A DNA stretch of 57,351 nucleotides from an uncultured Bacteroidales bacterium (GCA_947175245.1 CAMWLW010000007.1:1-57351); one strand, 5' to 3'. Counted from the stretch's first letter, positions 43,446 through 53,338 are shown. Notes: a model not told the origin generated them from the sequence alone. Made by a program: numbers and translations.

Positions 43446-44272
43446 GTAAAGATATAACAATGCTTGTGTGTGCCCACAAGCAAGACTATTACCGCGACGG
43501 CGATGGCTATATGCCCATACAGGTGGGCAAGGCAATCTCGGCCGTCGACCTGCATATCACGGGCGATAATACCGGTGACAATATTTCCGAAAAAAATCCC
43601 AACTACTGTGAGCTGACTGCACATTACTGGTATTGGAAAAACGGTGTTAAGACACCCTACGTCGGACTGTCCCACTATCGTCGTTATCTTGAGTTTGACA
43701 AGTCATTACCCTACGGGCGAAGTTTTGTCAGCCACACCCCCGAGGCCGATCGGGCTCTCGACACGTCATTACCCGATAATGTCGGTAAGCTGTTTGAGAA
43801 ATACGACATAGTGTTGCCCAAGCCTATAATCTACCCCTACACTCTCAAAACCGACTACTGTTACTGTCACATCAAGGAGGATTTTGAGATTTTACGGAAT
43901 GTGATAGCCCGTATCTCGCCCGATTACCTGGAGTCGTTTGATGCCGTGATGTCAGGCAACAATAAACTCAGCCATTACAATATGTTCCTGACAACCGCCG
44001 AGGTGTTTGAACGCTATTCTGAATGGATGTTCGGTGTGCTCTTCGAAGCCGAAAAACACTGTCACATATCTTCCTATCCTGCACAGTCTCGTATTTTCGG
44101 CTATATGTCCGAGCGGTTGCTCAATGTGTTCTGTAAAAAGAATAAGCTACGCGTTAAATATGTCCCGATTGTCAAAATCGAGGAGTCGCCATCGCCACGG
44201 GAAACGGTATTGGGAGCCATGCGCAAGCAGCTGTGCTTCAGTATACTGAAATTCGGTCGCAAAACTATCTAA
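43442..44272 (+). CDS. DUF4422 glycosyltransferase
   Basis: 276 residues, cytoplasmic. DUF4422 motifs: MLVCAHKQDYY at the start, YMPIQVGKAIS, NPNYCELTAHYWYWKN, VGLSHYRRYLEF and FEKYDIVLPKP. The family is found in capsular polysaccharide loci and is regarded as a nucleotide-sugar transferase. Overlap with the flippase gene indicates joint function in exporting a surface glycan. Confidence 0.85.
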   Translation: MSKDITMLVCAHKQDYYRDGDGYMPIQVGKAISAVDLHITGDNTGDNISEKNPNYCELTAHYWYWKNGVKTPYVGLSHYRRYLEFDKSLPYGRSFVSHTPEADRALDTSLPDNVGKLFEKYDIVLPKPIIYPYTLKTDYCYCHIKEDFEILRNVIARISPDYLESFDAVMSGNNKLSHYNMFLTTAEVFERYSEWMFGVLFEAEKHCHISSYPAQSRIFGYMSERLLNVFCKKNKLRVKYVPIVKIEESPSPRETVLGAMRKQLCFSILKFGRKTI

Positions 44273-44277
44273 AAGGT

Positions 44278-45057
44278 ATGGAGCAACTGCTGTTTGGACT
44301 GATTGTGCCCGTGATCGGCACGACGCTTGGTGCCGCCTGTGTGTACTTTGTCAAGGACACGTTGCCGCCGCTCACCAAGAAAACATTTATGGGATTCACA
44401 GCCGGCGTGATGATCGCGGCAGCCGTGTGGTCGCTCATCATCCCGTCGATGGAGATGGCCCGAGGCGAGGGATTTGCCAAGGTTGTGCCTATGGTTGTGG
44501 GATTCATTCTCGGCGTCCTGTTCCTGCTGCTGATGGATCATGTCACGCCCCATCAGCATGGCCTCGATGACTCCACCGAGGGGCCACAAAGCCACCTGTC
44601 GCGCACATGGAAACTCGTGCTCGCCATCATCCTGCACAACATTCCCGAGGGTATGGCTATCGGCGTGGCATTTGCCGCTGTGTTTGAGGGGACTGAATAC
44701 CTGTCATTGGCCGGCGCCCTGGCATTGTCAATAGGTATCGCCATCCAGAATTTCCCCGAGGGAGCTATAGTCTCATTACCGCTGCGCGATGCAGGCAACA
44801 GCAAGAATAAAGCATTCACCATCGGTGTATTAAGTGGAATAGTGCAGCCGGCCGGCGCCTTGATTACCATCCTGCTGGCCTCGTTCGTAGTGCCGCTGAT
44901 GCCCTATCTGCTCTCGTTTGCCGCAGGCGCCATGCTGTATGTGGTAGTCGAGGAGCTGATACCCACTTCAGCCCGCGGCCCACATTCCAACCACGGCCCC
45001 ATAGGGTTCACCGCCGGCTTCCTTCTCATGATCATTCTCGACGCCCTGCTGAATTAG
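44278..45057 (+). CDS. ZIP-family metal transporter
   Basis: 259 residues from the ATG at 44278; the longer open frame overlaps the glycosyltransferase. Eight hydrophobic segments and the paired ZIP metal-binding helices HNIPEGMAIG and QNFPEGAIVS are clear. It imports zinc or other divalent metals. It lies five bases after the DUF4422 gene and ends at a perfect terminator. Confidence 0.9.
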   Translation: MEQLLFGLIVPVIGTTLGAACVYFVKDTLPPLTKKTFMGFTAGVMIAAAVWSLIIPSMEMARGEGFAKVVPMVVGFILGVLFLLLMDHVTPHQHGLDDSTEGPQSHLSRTWKLVLAIILHNIPEGMAIGVAFAAVFEGTEYLSLAGALALSIGIAIQNFPEGAIVSLPLRDAGNSKNKAFTIGVLSGIVQPAGALITILLASFVVPLMPYLLSFAAGAMLYVVVEELIPTSARGPHSNHGPIGFTAGFLLMIILDALLN

Positions 45058-45075
45058 AGCAGATTAAAAATACAA

Positions 45076-45100
45076 GAGCTGTAACGGTTGGTTACAGCTC
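45076..45100. terminator. Bidirectional terminator
   Basis: Perfect 10-bp stem (45076-45085, 45091-45100), five-base loop, between the convergent ZIP gene and the 11-residue-repeat gene; flanked by A-rich and T-rich sides. Confidence 0.8.
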
Positions 45101-45127
45101 CATTTTCATATTATATATAATGTATTG

Positions 45128-45496
45128 TTACTTGACAGCCTTCTTGGCTTTGTTGAAAGTATCCTTTGAGAAATCACCTACTTTCTTGGCAGTCTTTACG
45201 GTACCTTTCTTGGCCTTGTCATAGGTCTTTACTGTGCCGTCAGCTACCTTTTTCGATACCTTTACAGTACCGTCCTTGGCTTTCTCGTATGTATCGGCGC
45301 TGCCGTCGGCAACCTTCTCGGCCGTGTTAACCGTGCCGTCCTTTGTTTTCTTGTACACCTTTTTGACTCCGTCCTTGACTTTATCGACGGTCGAGACTAC
45401 CGAATCGGTTTTCACAGGAGTCGCCGACGGTGACTCGGCGCTAATGTAACCGAGCGACATCATCGCCACGGCTACTGACAGGATAATTCTTTTCAT
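45128..45496 (-). CDS. Secreted 11-residue-repeat amphipathic protein
   Basis: 122 residues. After a signal peptide (residues 1-20) and a short spacer, about six tandem 11-residue units follow the pattern DGTVxTxxKxx (DGTVNTAEKVA, DGSADTYEKAK, DGTVKVSKKVA, DGTVKTYDKAK, KGTVKTAKKVG, DFSKDTFNKAK). Eleven-residue repeats of this kind form 11/3 amphipathic helices as in LEA proteins, apolipoproteins and alpha-synuclein. A membrane-surface or stress-protective role is inference. No family was recognised with confidence. Confidence 0.75.
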   Translation of the reverse strand: MKRIILSVAVAMMSLGYISAESPSATPVKTDSVVSTVDKVKDGVKKVYKKTKDGTVNTAEKVADGSADTYEKAKDGTVKVSKKVADGTVKTYDKAKKGTVKTAKKVGDFSKDTFNKAKKAVK

Positions 45497-45649
45497 AGTA
45501 TATTCAGATTAAGGGTTATGATTCTTTAAACATGAAACGCCACGCCCCTGTTAATTGTTGATTACACGCTACCCAAATAATGTTAACAGCACTAACGTGT
45601 AGACCCCGACGCAATAATTGTCGCCTCGGGGCGTTATCATTTTATATAG

Positions 45650-46384
45650 ATGTTTGTAATGAAAGCGGTTAGATTTTTACTTTGTTTGTTGCTTCTCACT
45701 ACTGGCCTCGCTGCCAGTGCCGACAGGCTCAATGACAAGTTGCAGAACCGGCCCTATGCCGATCTGCGACCCTGGCATCTTGGCTTCTCGGTAGGTGTAC
45801 ACACTCAGGATCTCTCCTTTTCACACAACGGCCTGATGACCGACGACGGCGAGACATGGTTCATGGAACAACCCTCATTCTCACCCGGCTTCTGTGTCAA
45901 CGGCCTCATCGACCTGCGCCTCAACGATTATTTCTCGCTGCGTTTCACCCCCGGCCTCTACTTCGGCAACCGCGAGGTCACCATGGTCAACACCTCGGGC
46001 AGTGCCGACGACGTGCGCCTCAAGCAGAACATCAAGTCCACGTTCGTCGTCCTGCCGGTCGACCTCAAGTTCGCCGGCCAGCGCTACCGCAACTGCCGCC
46101 CCTACCTTGTAGGCGGACTCATGCCCGCCATCGACGTGGCAAAGAAACGCACCGACTATCTCAAACTCAAGTCGGCCGACCTGTATCTCGAGGTCGGATT
46201 TGGCTGCGACTTCTATCTGCCCTATTTCAAGCTCAATCCCGAGATTAAGTTCTGCTTTGGCTTGACCGACGTTATCAAGCACGACCGCCCCGACCTCGTC
46301 GACGATCCCGGCATGATGAAAATAACCAACTCACTCAAACGCGCCACCAGCCAGATGGTGGTGCTCACTTTCTATTTTGAATAA
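45650..46384 (+). CDS. porT: PorT-like type IX secretion outer-membrane protein
   Basis: 244 residues with a signal peptide (TTGLAASA). The opening of the mature protein, KLQNRPYADLRPWHLGFSVGVHTQDL, is the PorT signature; the remainder alternates in beta-strands ending in LTFYFE, typical of an 8-stranded barrel. PorT is needed for T9SS function. Start is ATG 45650 or the nearby ATG 45659. Directly followed by porP, so the T9SS genes form one operon. Confidence 0.87.
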   Translation: MFVMKAVRFLLCLLLLTTGLAASADRLNDKLQNRPYADLRPWHLGFSVGVHTQDLSFSHNGLMTDDGETWFMEQPSFSPGFCVNGLIDLRLNDYFSLRFTPGLYFGNREVTMVNTSGSADDVRLKQNIKSTFVVLPVDLKFAGQRYRNCRPYLVGGLMPAIDVAKKRTDYLKLKSADLYLEVGFGCDFYLPYFKLNPEIKFCFGLTDVIKHDRPDLVDDPGMMKITNSLKRATSQMVVLTFYFE

Positions 46385-46394
46385 CCCCACGCTC

Positions 46395-47402
46395 ATGTCA
46401 CGCACCGGTCACCACACTGCCAGCCACCTGTTGCAACGTCTGTTCATAGCCGTCACGCTACTGCTGCCGGCCCTGCGCGCCATGTCTCAGAGCGACGCCC
46501 AGTTCACGCAGTACTATGAGGTGCCCGCCTACTACAATGCCGGAGCCATCGGCACGACCGACCTCCTGCGCATACGCGGCGGCATGCGCATGCAGTGGGT
46601 AGGCATCCACAACGCCCCCCGCACATTCGTCGCCACCGCCGACATGCCCCTCAAGATTCTTGGCAAACGCTTTGCCGTCGGCCTCGTCACCAGCCAGGGC
46701 AGCATGGGCCTGTACAGCAACATGAACCTCGGCGCACGCCTCGGCTACCACCAGCCCCTGTTCAAAGGGCGCCTCAGCGTTGGCCTCGGTGTCGGCTTCA
46801 TCGACCAGAGTTTCAAGGGCTCCGAAGTCTATCTGCCCGACGAGGACGACTATCACCAGGGCAGCGACGATGCCATCCCCACACGCGACCTGCGCGGCAA
46901 CGCCCTCGACCTCAGCTTCGGTGCCTTCTACACCCACAAGTGGTTCTGGGCCGGCCTGTCGGTCAACCACCTCAACAGCCCCACCATCACGTTCAACTCC
47001 GAGTCGGGCGAGGGCGGTTCCGAGAATAATTACGAGTTTAGCGTGGGTCGCACCGCTTATTTCATGGCCGGTAGCAATATTCAGGTAAAAAACACGTTAT
47101 TAGAAGTGATACCCTCGTTGATGGTCAAGAGTGACTTCAACTTCACCACAGCCGAGCTTACGGCCCGTGTGAGGTACAACAAATTCCTGTCAGGCGGCAT
47201 CGCCTACCGTTACAATGACGCCATATCGCTCATTCTCGGCGCCGAGCTCAAGGGGTTCTACATCGGCTACAGCTATGATTACCCCATGTCGGCCATCGCC
47301 AAGGCATCGAGCGGCAGCCATGAACTCATTGCCGGTTACAGCCTCAAACTTGACCTGTCAGACAAAAACAAGAATAAACACAAGAGCATACGCATAATGT
47401 AA
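46395..47402 (+). CDS. porP: PorP/SprF-family type IX secretion membrane protein
   Basis: 335 residues from the ATG at 46395. After the signal peptide comes SDAQFTQYYEVPAYYNAGAIGT and RIRGGMRMQWVGI, the standard PorP/SprF start. It is an outer-membrane beta-barrel that links the GldK/N ring or anchors gliding adhesins. It precedes gldK by eight bases. Confidence 0.9.
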   Translation: MSRTGHHTASHLLQRLFIAVTLLLPALRAMSQSDAQFTQYYEVPAYYNAGAIGTTDLLRIRGGMRMQWVGIHNAPRTFVATADMPLKILGKRFAVGLVTSQGSMGLYSNMNLGARLGYHQPLFKGRLSVGLGVGFIDQSFKGSEVYLPDEDDYHQGSDDAIPTRDLRGNALDLSFGAFYTHKWFWAGLSVNHLNSPTITFNSESGEGGSENNYEFSVGRTAYFMAGSNIQVKNTLLEVIPSLMVKSDFNFTTAELTARVRYNKFLSGGIAYRYNDAISLILGAELKGFYIGYSYDYPMSAIAKASSGSHELIAGYSLKLDLSDKNKNKHKSIRIM

Positions 47403-47410
47403 TCAACTAC

Positions 47411-48859
47411 ATGAGAAAGAAAAACATATACTTAACACTGGCAGCCATGACACTCGTCCTGGCTTCATGTGCCGTCGGGTCGCAGAACCGCACCGGCGGC
47501 GAGGTTACCGGTGTAGGCGGTTCGGCTCTCAGCGAGCCCACCCCCTACGGTATGGTGCTGGTGTCGCGAGGCTCCATGCACATGGGCCCCGGCGAGGACG
47601 ACTCGCTGTGGCACATCAAGGCCGCCCCTAAAGGCATGTCGGTCGACGCCTTCTGGATGGACGAGACCGAGATTACCAACTCCAAGTACAAGCAGTTCGT
47701 GTTCTGGGTGCGCGACTCCATCATCCGTGAGCGTCTCGCCGATCCCGCCTATGGCGGCAACGAGGAGTTCAAGATCGAGGAAGACCGCGACGGCAACCCC
47801 ATCAAGCCTTACCTCAACTGGTCAAAGGCCATCCCCTGGCGCAATCCCAACGAGGACGAGCAGCGCGCCATCGAGAGCCTCTACCGCACCAATCCCATCA
47901 CCGGCCAGCGCGAGCTCGACCCCGAGCAGCTCAACTACCGCTACGAGACCTACAACCACACCGAGGCCGCCAAGCGCCGCAACCGTCTCGACCCGCGCCG
48001 CCGCGAGTACAACACCGACCGTCCCGTGCCCACCGATGTGCCTGTTATCTCCAAAGACACAGCCTACATCAACGACGAGGGCGAGATTGTGCGTCAGACC
48101 ATCACCCGCGGCCTCACCGGCGACTACGACTTTGTCAACACCTACATTGTCAACATCTACCCCGACACCACCGCGTGGATCAACGACTTTGACAACGCCT
48201 ACAACGAGCCCTACGTGCGCCTCTACTTCTCAAACGGCGGCTACAACGAGTACCCCGTCGTGGGTGTGAGCTGGGAGCAGGCCAACGCCTTCTGCAACTG
48301 GCGCACTGACTTCCTGCGTCGCTCGCTCGGCCGCGAAGGCGTCTACATCGAGCCCTACCGCCTCCCCACCGAGGCCGAGTGGGAGTTCGCCGCCCGTGCC
48401 GGCGTCGATGCCAACAAGTTCCCCTGGGACGGCGACCTGCCCATGACCGAGGACAAAGGCTGTTTCTATGCCAACTTCAAGCCCAACGACGGCAACTATG
48501 TCAAGGACGGCCACCTCATCACCTCGCGCGTCGGCACCTATGCCCCCAACGACTTCGGCCTATACGACATGGCCGGTAACGTCAGCGAGTGGACATCGAC
48601 CGCCTTCACCGAGAGCGTCAGCCGCCTCACATCCGACCTCAACCCCGAGTACCGCTACAATGCCGCCATCGAGGATCCCTATAAGATGAAGCGCAAGATC
48701 GTGCGCGGCGGTTCGTGGAAAGATATCGCCCAGAACATACGCAGCGACATGCGCATGTGGGAGTATCAGAACGAGCAGCGCTCATACATCGGCTTCCGTT
48801 GCGTGCGCTCCCAGATAGGCTTTGCACGCGGCCAGAAAATCAACACCAAAAACAAGTAA
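47411..48859 (+). CDS. gldK: GldK/PorK type IX secretion lipoprotein
   Basis: 482 residues. Lipobox VLASC (Cys20). The FGE/sulfatase-modifying-factor-like fold is shown by GMVLVSRGSMHMG, FWMDETEITNSKY, RLPTEAEWEFAARAG, FGLYDMAGNVSEW and VRGGSW. With GldN it makes the periplasmic ring of the T9SS. The active-site residues of true FGE are not expected in this subfamily. Confidence 0.93.
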   Translation: MRKKNIYLTLAAMTLVLASCAVGSQNRTGGEVTGVGGSALSEPTPYGMVLVSRGSMHMGPGEDDSLWHIKAAPKGMSVDAFWMDETEITNSKYKQFVFWVRDSIIRERLADPAYGGNEEFKIEEDRDGNPIKPYLNWSKAIPWRNPNEDEQRAIESLYRTNPITGQRELDPEQLNYRYETYNHTEAAKRRNRLDPRRREYNTDRPVPTDVPVISKDTAYINDEGEIVRQTITRGLTGDYDFVNTYIVNIYPDTTAWINDFDNAYNEPYVRLYFSNGGYNEYPVVGVSWEQANAFCNWRTDFLRRSLGREGVYIEPYRLPTEAEWEFAARAGVDANKFPWDGDLPMTEDKGCFYANFKPNDGNYVKDGHLITSRVGTYAPNDFGLYDMAGNVSEWTSTAFTESVSRLTSDLNPEYRYNAAIEDPYKMKRKIVRGGSWKDIAQNIRSDMRMWEYQNEQRSYIGFRCVRSQIGFARGQKINTKNK

Positions 48860-48876
48860 ACCATCTACACACCGCA

Positions 48877-49845
48877 ATGGGAAAAATCAAGCAATACCGC
48901 AACGTTATAAGCCGGTTCATATCCAGCGAGAATGGCCAGCGCTTCTTCAACTTTGCCTATAGTATAGGCGCCGCCATCGTTATCTGGGGTGCCCTCTTCA
49001 AGATTCTGCACCTCCCCGGTGGCAATGCCCTTCTATCGATCGGTATGGGCACCGAGGTTCTGATGTTCGTCCTCACCGCCTTCGACCGTCCCCCCAAGGA
49101 ATACCACTGGGAGCGCGTCTACCCCGGTCTCGTCGATGCCGACCGGGTAGCCGTTGAAGTCGACACCGAGGGTCAGGAACAGCCCCTCGTTACAGGTAAT
49201 GTCCCCGGTGGTACCACCGTCGTTATCAGCGGTGGCTCACCATTGACCGGCGGTGGCGTAGTCGTTGCCGGTGGCGGTGGTGGTGTTGCACCCTCAGCCG
49301 CCGGTGGTGTCGCTTCGGCCCCTGCTTCATCAGTCATTGCAGGCGGCGTGGGCGCCGGGCAGCCTACGGGCGACCTGGCCGGCGAGATGGACGCCTTCAG
49401 CGCCGAGATGCAGCAGCTCCGCGAGACAACACGCCGTCTCAACGAGGTGTCATCGACCCTGCTCGAGTCCTACCGTGCCATCACCGAGAACTCCGACAAC
49501 ATCTCGGCCAACTCCAACGGCTACGTCGAGCAGATGCAGGCCCTCAACCGCAACATCCAGGGCCTCAACACCATCTACGAGATACAGCTCAAGAGCGTCT
49601 CGAGCCAGCTCGACGCCATCGACCGCGTCAACCGCGGCATCAAGGAGATCAGCGACATGTACATGAACACGGCCAACAACAGCTCGCGCTACTGTGAGGA
49701 GACCGAGAAAATGGCTCTCAACATGCAGCGTCTCAACAGCGTGTACGAGAAGATGCTCACCGCCATGACCATCAACATGTATCCCGGCATGGCTGCCGCA
49801 GCACCTGCCGTCAACCCCACTTCTACCGAATCTAACGACAAATAA
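48877..49845 (+). CDS. gldL: GldL/PorL type IX secretion motor protein
   Basis: 322 residues from the ATG at 48877. Two transmembrane helices (residues ~29-47 and ~51-67) carry Lys42 and Glu60, in the places of the conserved charged residues of the GldL proton channel. A Gly/Val-rich linker (~residues 110-155) and a long coiled coil follow. It forms the proton-driven motor with GldM. Confidence 0.92.
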   Translation: MGKIKQYRNVISRFISSENGQRFFNFAYSIGAAIVIWGALFKILHLPGGNALLSIGMGTEVLMFVLTAFDRPPKEYHWERVYPGLVDADRVAVEVDTEGQEQPLVTGNVPGGTTVVISGGSPLTGGGVVVAGGGGGVAPSAAGGVASAPASSVIAGGVGAGQPTGDLAGEMDAFSAEMQQLRETTRRLNEVSSTLLESYRAITENSDNISANSNGYVEQMQALNRNIQGLNTIYEIQLKSVSSQLDAIDRVNRGIKEISDMYMNTANNSSRYCEETEKMALNMQRLNSVYEKMLTAMTINMYPGMAAAAPAVNPTSTESNDK

Positions 49846-51414
49846 ATGGCTGCGAATAACAACAGGCTGTCACCACGCCAGAAGATGATAAACCTCATGT
49901 ATATCGTCCTCACGGCCATGCTTGCTCTCAACGTCTCGAGCGACGTCCTCAACGGCTTCACTCAGGTCGAGAGCGGACTGACACGCACCAACGATAATGT
50001 CGAGCAGCGCAACGCCGCGTTGCTTGAATCGCTCCGATCGTTCAGCGAGCAGAACCCCGACAAGGGCCTCCCCTGGTATGAGAAAGCTGCCGAGGTGCGT
50101 CAGTTCACCGACCGTATCTATCGCGAGGTCGACTCCATCAAATACCTCATCGTCTCTAAGGCCGACGGCAAGAACGCCGACATACATAATATCGTGAACC
50201 GCGACGACCTCGAGGCCGCCGCCGTCATCATGCTCAATCCCGCCAACCGTCGCGGCGAGAGCCTGCGTCACGACATCGACGCCTACCGCGAGTATCTTGC
50301 ATCGATTGTCACCGACCCTGTCAAGCGAGTCAACATCGAGGCCGCCCTCTCTACCGACCCCGCCGTCGCTCCCGGCGAGCTTGCCGGCACCACGTGGGAG
50401 GAAATGAAGTTTGACAACCAGCCCGTCGTGGCTGCTGTCACCCTGCTCACCAAGCTCCAGAACGACATCAAGTATGCCGAGGGCGAGACCCTCGCCACCC
50501 TGCTTGCCAACGTCGACGCCGGCGATGTCCGCGTCAACGAGCTCAACGCCTTTGTCATTCCCCAGTCACGTTTCGTGATGCGGGGCGGCCGCTATCAGGC
50601 CAACATCGTGCTCGCCGCCGTCGATACCACCCAGCGCCCCGCCATCTATGTCAACGGCTCACTGCTTGCCAACGATCAGGGCGTCTACGAGACCGTTACC
50701 GGCGCCACCGGCAACTTCGACTACAGCGGTTATCTCGAAGTACCCCACGGCGACGGCACCGTCACGCGCCACGACTTCTCGTCGAGCTATACCGTCATCG
50801 AGCCCACGGCCACAGTGTCGGCCACGATGATGAACGTGCTCTATGCCGGCATCGACAACCCCATCAGCATCTCGGTTCCCGGCGTGGCCAACGCCAACGT
50901 CTCGGCCACCATGTCTAACGGCACACTCACCCGCCACGGCGACCAATGGATTGCACGCCCGGCCAACGTCGGCCAGGAAGCCGTCATCACCGTCAATGCC
51001 GAGATGGACGGCCGCCGCATGGACATGAGCCAGACCCGCTTCCGCGTGCGCAAACTGCCCGACCCGACCCCCTTCATCATCTATACCGACGCCCAGGGCA
51101 ACCGCGAGCGCTACCGCAGCGGCTCGGGCGGCATCGCCAAGGGCACCCTGCGCCAGTCGCCCGGCATCGAGGCGGCTATTGACGACGAGTTGCTCAACAT
51201 CTCGTTCAACGTCGAGTCGTTCGAGACCGTGTTCTTCGACTCTATGGGCAACGCATCGATCGAGCGCAGCAACGGCGCCGCCTTCTCTCCGCGACAGCTT
51301 GACCGCTTCGCCAAGATGCGTCCCGGACAGCGCTTCTATATCTCGGCCGTCAAGGCTTCGGGCCCCGACGGCGTCACCCGCACACTGGCCCCCATCGAGG
51401 TTATCGTAAAATAA
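49846..51414 (+). CDS. gldM: GldM/PorM type IX secretion motor protein
   Basis: 522 residues. The N-terminus SPRQKMINLMYIVLTAMLALNVSSDVLNGF is the single membrane helix of GldM; the periplasmic part has four beta/helical domains. It transmits torque from GldL to the GldK/N ring. The start directly abuts the gldL stop. Confidence 0.94.
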   Translation: MAANNNRLSPRQKMINLMYIVLTAMLALNVSSDVLNGFTQVESGLTRTNDNVEQRNAALLESLRSFSEQNPDKGLPWYEKAAEVRQFTDRIYREVDSIKYLIVSKADGKNADIHNIVNRDDLEAAAVIMLNPANRRGESLRHDIDAYREYLASIVTDPVKRVNIEAALSTDPAVAPGELAGTTWEEMKFDNQPVVAAVTLLTKLQNDIKYAEGETLATLLANVDAGDVRVNELNAFVIPQSRFVMRGGRYQANIVLAAVDTTQRPAIYVNGSLLANDQGVYETVTGATGNFDYSGYLEVPHGDGTVTRHDFSSSYTVIEPTATVSATMMNVLYAGIDNPISISVPGVANANVSATMSNGTLTRHGDQWIARPANVGQEAVITVNAEMDGRRMDMSQTRFRVRKLPDPTPFIIYTDAQGNRERYRSGSGGIAKGTLRQSPGIEAAIDDELLNISFNVESFETVFFDSMGNASIERSNGAAFSPRQLDRFAKMRPGQRFYISAVKASGPDGVTRTLAPIEVIVK

Positions 51415-51437
51415 TGTAATACAATACACTTCACACA

Positions 51438-52541
51438 ATGAAAGTTACCAACATACTACGCTCATTAACACTGGCGGCACTCATGTCGGCAGGCGCGCTC
51501 ACAGCCTTCGCCCAGTCGTCACAGTCTCAGAGTTCAGGCATACGCCGCGGCGGCCGCGAGAAAGCCGCCGAGACTCAGCAGGGCCCCGGCGTGACTCAGC
51601 GCATGCAGTCGTTCTATGAGTCGGCCGACGGCTCGGATGCCGACCTGCAGTGGATGCGCGTCATCTATCGTTCGCTCGACCTCGAGAACCCCGCCAACCA
51701 GGCGCTCTACTTCCCCGAGGAACCCGCCGAGGGCGAGGAGAGCCTCATACGCATCATCCTGCGGCTCGTTGCCGACGGACGCATCCCCGCCTACGAGTAT
51801 CTTGACGGACGCGAGGACTTCACCGACAAGTCGCGCCTCAACGTCGCCGAGATGCTCGACCGTTTCCACATCCCCTACACACAGGCCAAGGGCTCGACCG
51901 AGAAGAACCCCCGTTACACCATCGAGCCCGACGACTTCCCGGCCTACGAGGTGCTCTCCTATTATATTGTCGAGCGTTGGGAATTTGACACCCGTTCTAA
52001 CCGCATGGATGTCAAGGTCGAGGCCGTCTGCCCCGTCATACACCGCTCGGGCGACTTCGGCATGGAGAGCGTCAAGTACCCCATGTTCTGGGTCAAGCTC
52101 GAGCCCCTGCGTCCCTACCTCGCCCAGCAGGATATATTTGTCGACGACGATAACAACCTCACCCGCTTCACCTACGACGACTTCTTTGCCATGAACATGT
52201 ACGACGGCGAGATTTACAAGACCCGCAACCTGGCCAACAAGTCGCTCATGCAGCTCTACCCCGACCCCGACGACCGCAAACGCGCCCAGGACAGCATCCA
52301 GGCACGCCTCGACTCCTACGACAAGCACCTGTGGGTTCCCACACGCGAGGAACTTCAGGCTGCCGCCGCCAAGCGCGACAGCATCGAGGGCAACGAGCCC
52401 GCCGAGAAGGTCAAGCGCGAGTCGCCGCGCCGCTCCACACGTTCGGGCAAGTCACGCGCGCCCAAGGTCAAGGAAAACGACGGCCCAAAGAACATTAGCG
52501 TGTCAGGCTCGGCCGTTCGCTCCGTGCGCCGTCACAGGTAA
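51438..52541 (+). CDS. gldN: GldN/PorN type IX secretion protein
   Basis: 367 residues with a signal peptide (ALTAFA). WMRVIYRSLDLENPANQALYFPEEP, EYLDGREDF, VERWEFDTRSNRMDV and FFAMNMYDGEIYKTRN are GldN landmarks. The C-terminal ~50 residues are very basic and Ser/Arg-rich. It completes the core gene order porT-porP-gldKLMN. Confidence 0.93.
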   Translation: MKVTNILRSLTLAALMSAGALTAFAQSSQSQSSGIRRGGREKAAETQQGPGVTQRMQSFYESADGSDADLQWMRVIYRSLDLENPANQALYFPEEPAEGEESLIRIILRLVADGRIPAYEYLDGREDFTDKSRLNVAEMLDRFHIPYTQAKGSTEKNPRYTIEPDDFPAYEVLSYYIVERWEFDTRSNRMDVKVEAVCPVIHRSGDFGMESVKYPMFWVKLEPLRPYLAQQDIFVDDDNNLTRFTYDDFFAMNMYDGEIYKTRNLANKSLMQLYPDPDDRKRAQDSIQARLDSYDKHLWVPTREELQAAAAKRDSIEGNEPAEKVKRESPRRSTRSGKSRAPKVKENDGPKNISVSGSAVRSVRRHR

Positions 52542-52561
52542 CTTATATTACCGATTACATT

Positions 52562-53338
52562 ATGAAGCGTTTGGTTCTCACCTTGTTACTGCCTGTATGC
52601 CTCATGGCCTACGGGCAGTTGCCGTTACCCGTGGTACCCGGTACGCTCACTGCTCCGCGTGACCGTGCCGACTACGTCGTCACACACTTCTATGACGGCA
52701 TGGACTGGAACGACCCCTCTATGACCGGGCCCGATGCCATGATGCAGGACTGGGCCAACTTCCTCAGTGTCATGCCCCACGCCACGCCCGCTACTGCCGC
52801 CACCGCCATTCGTGATTTCATGAAAACGGTGCCTGCCGGGCGTGCCGATTACTTCAACGGGCTGGCCGAGGGCTACCTCTTTGCCATCGACTCCGATATG
52901 TACGACGAGTCACTGTATCTTGCCGCGCTCGACGGCCTCGCGTCAAACACACAGCTCGCCGCCGATGTGGCCGCTGCCTGTCGCTCGCGCCACGACTACC
53001 TCGCGCGCTATGCTCCCGGCAGCACTGTCGCCGACCTCACGGTGTCATCGCTCGACGGCAAGTCTCAGTTTGACATCGCCGCTGCCGCCGGCCGTGCCGA
53101 CGAGGTGATGCTGCTCTTCTACGACCCCGACTGCGACGACTGCCACGAGGCTATGAACACGCTCGCCACCGACCCCGATTGGCTCGCACGCCAACATTCG
53201 GGCCGCCTCTTCGTCGTCATCGCCGAGATTACCGACGATGTTGAGGAGCGTTTCCCCATCCTCGCCGTCCCCTCCATCTACATGCTCGACGGCGCCACGC
53301 TCACCGTCAAATCACGCAATTTACCATTGACCAAATGA
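52562..53338 (+). CDS. DUF5106 / thioredoxin-fold exported protein
   Basis: 258 residues with a signal peptide ending near AYGQ. The N-terminal half fits DUF5106 (DRADYVVTHFYDGMDW). The C-terminal half is thioredoxin-like with Cys191-X2-Cys194 (DPDCDDC) and a cis-Pro-type loop (FPILAVPSIYML). A periplasmic redox role is likely. It overlaps the next gene by four bases. Confidence 0.82.
   Translation: MKRLVLTLLLPVCLMAYGQLPLPVVPGTLTAPRDRADYVVTHFYDGMDWNDPSMTGPDAMMQDWANFLSVMPHATPATAATAIRDFMKTVPAGRADYFNGLAEGYLFAIDSDMYDESLYLAALDGLASNTQLAADVAAACRSRHDYLARYAPGSTVADLTVSSLDGKSQFDIAAAAGRADEVMLLFYDPDCDDCHEAMNTLATDPDWLARQHSGRLFVVIAEITDDVEERFPILAVPSIYMLDGATLTVKSRNLPLTK

Noticed and set aside
48715-48876. 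Upstream extension of gldL
   Set aside because: It lies inside gldK in another frame; GldL proteins start at the MGKIKQ-type N-terminus.
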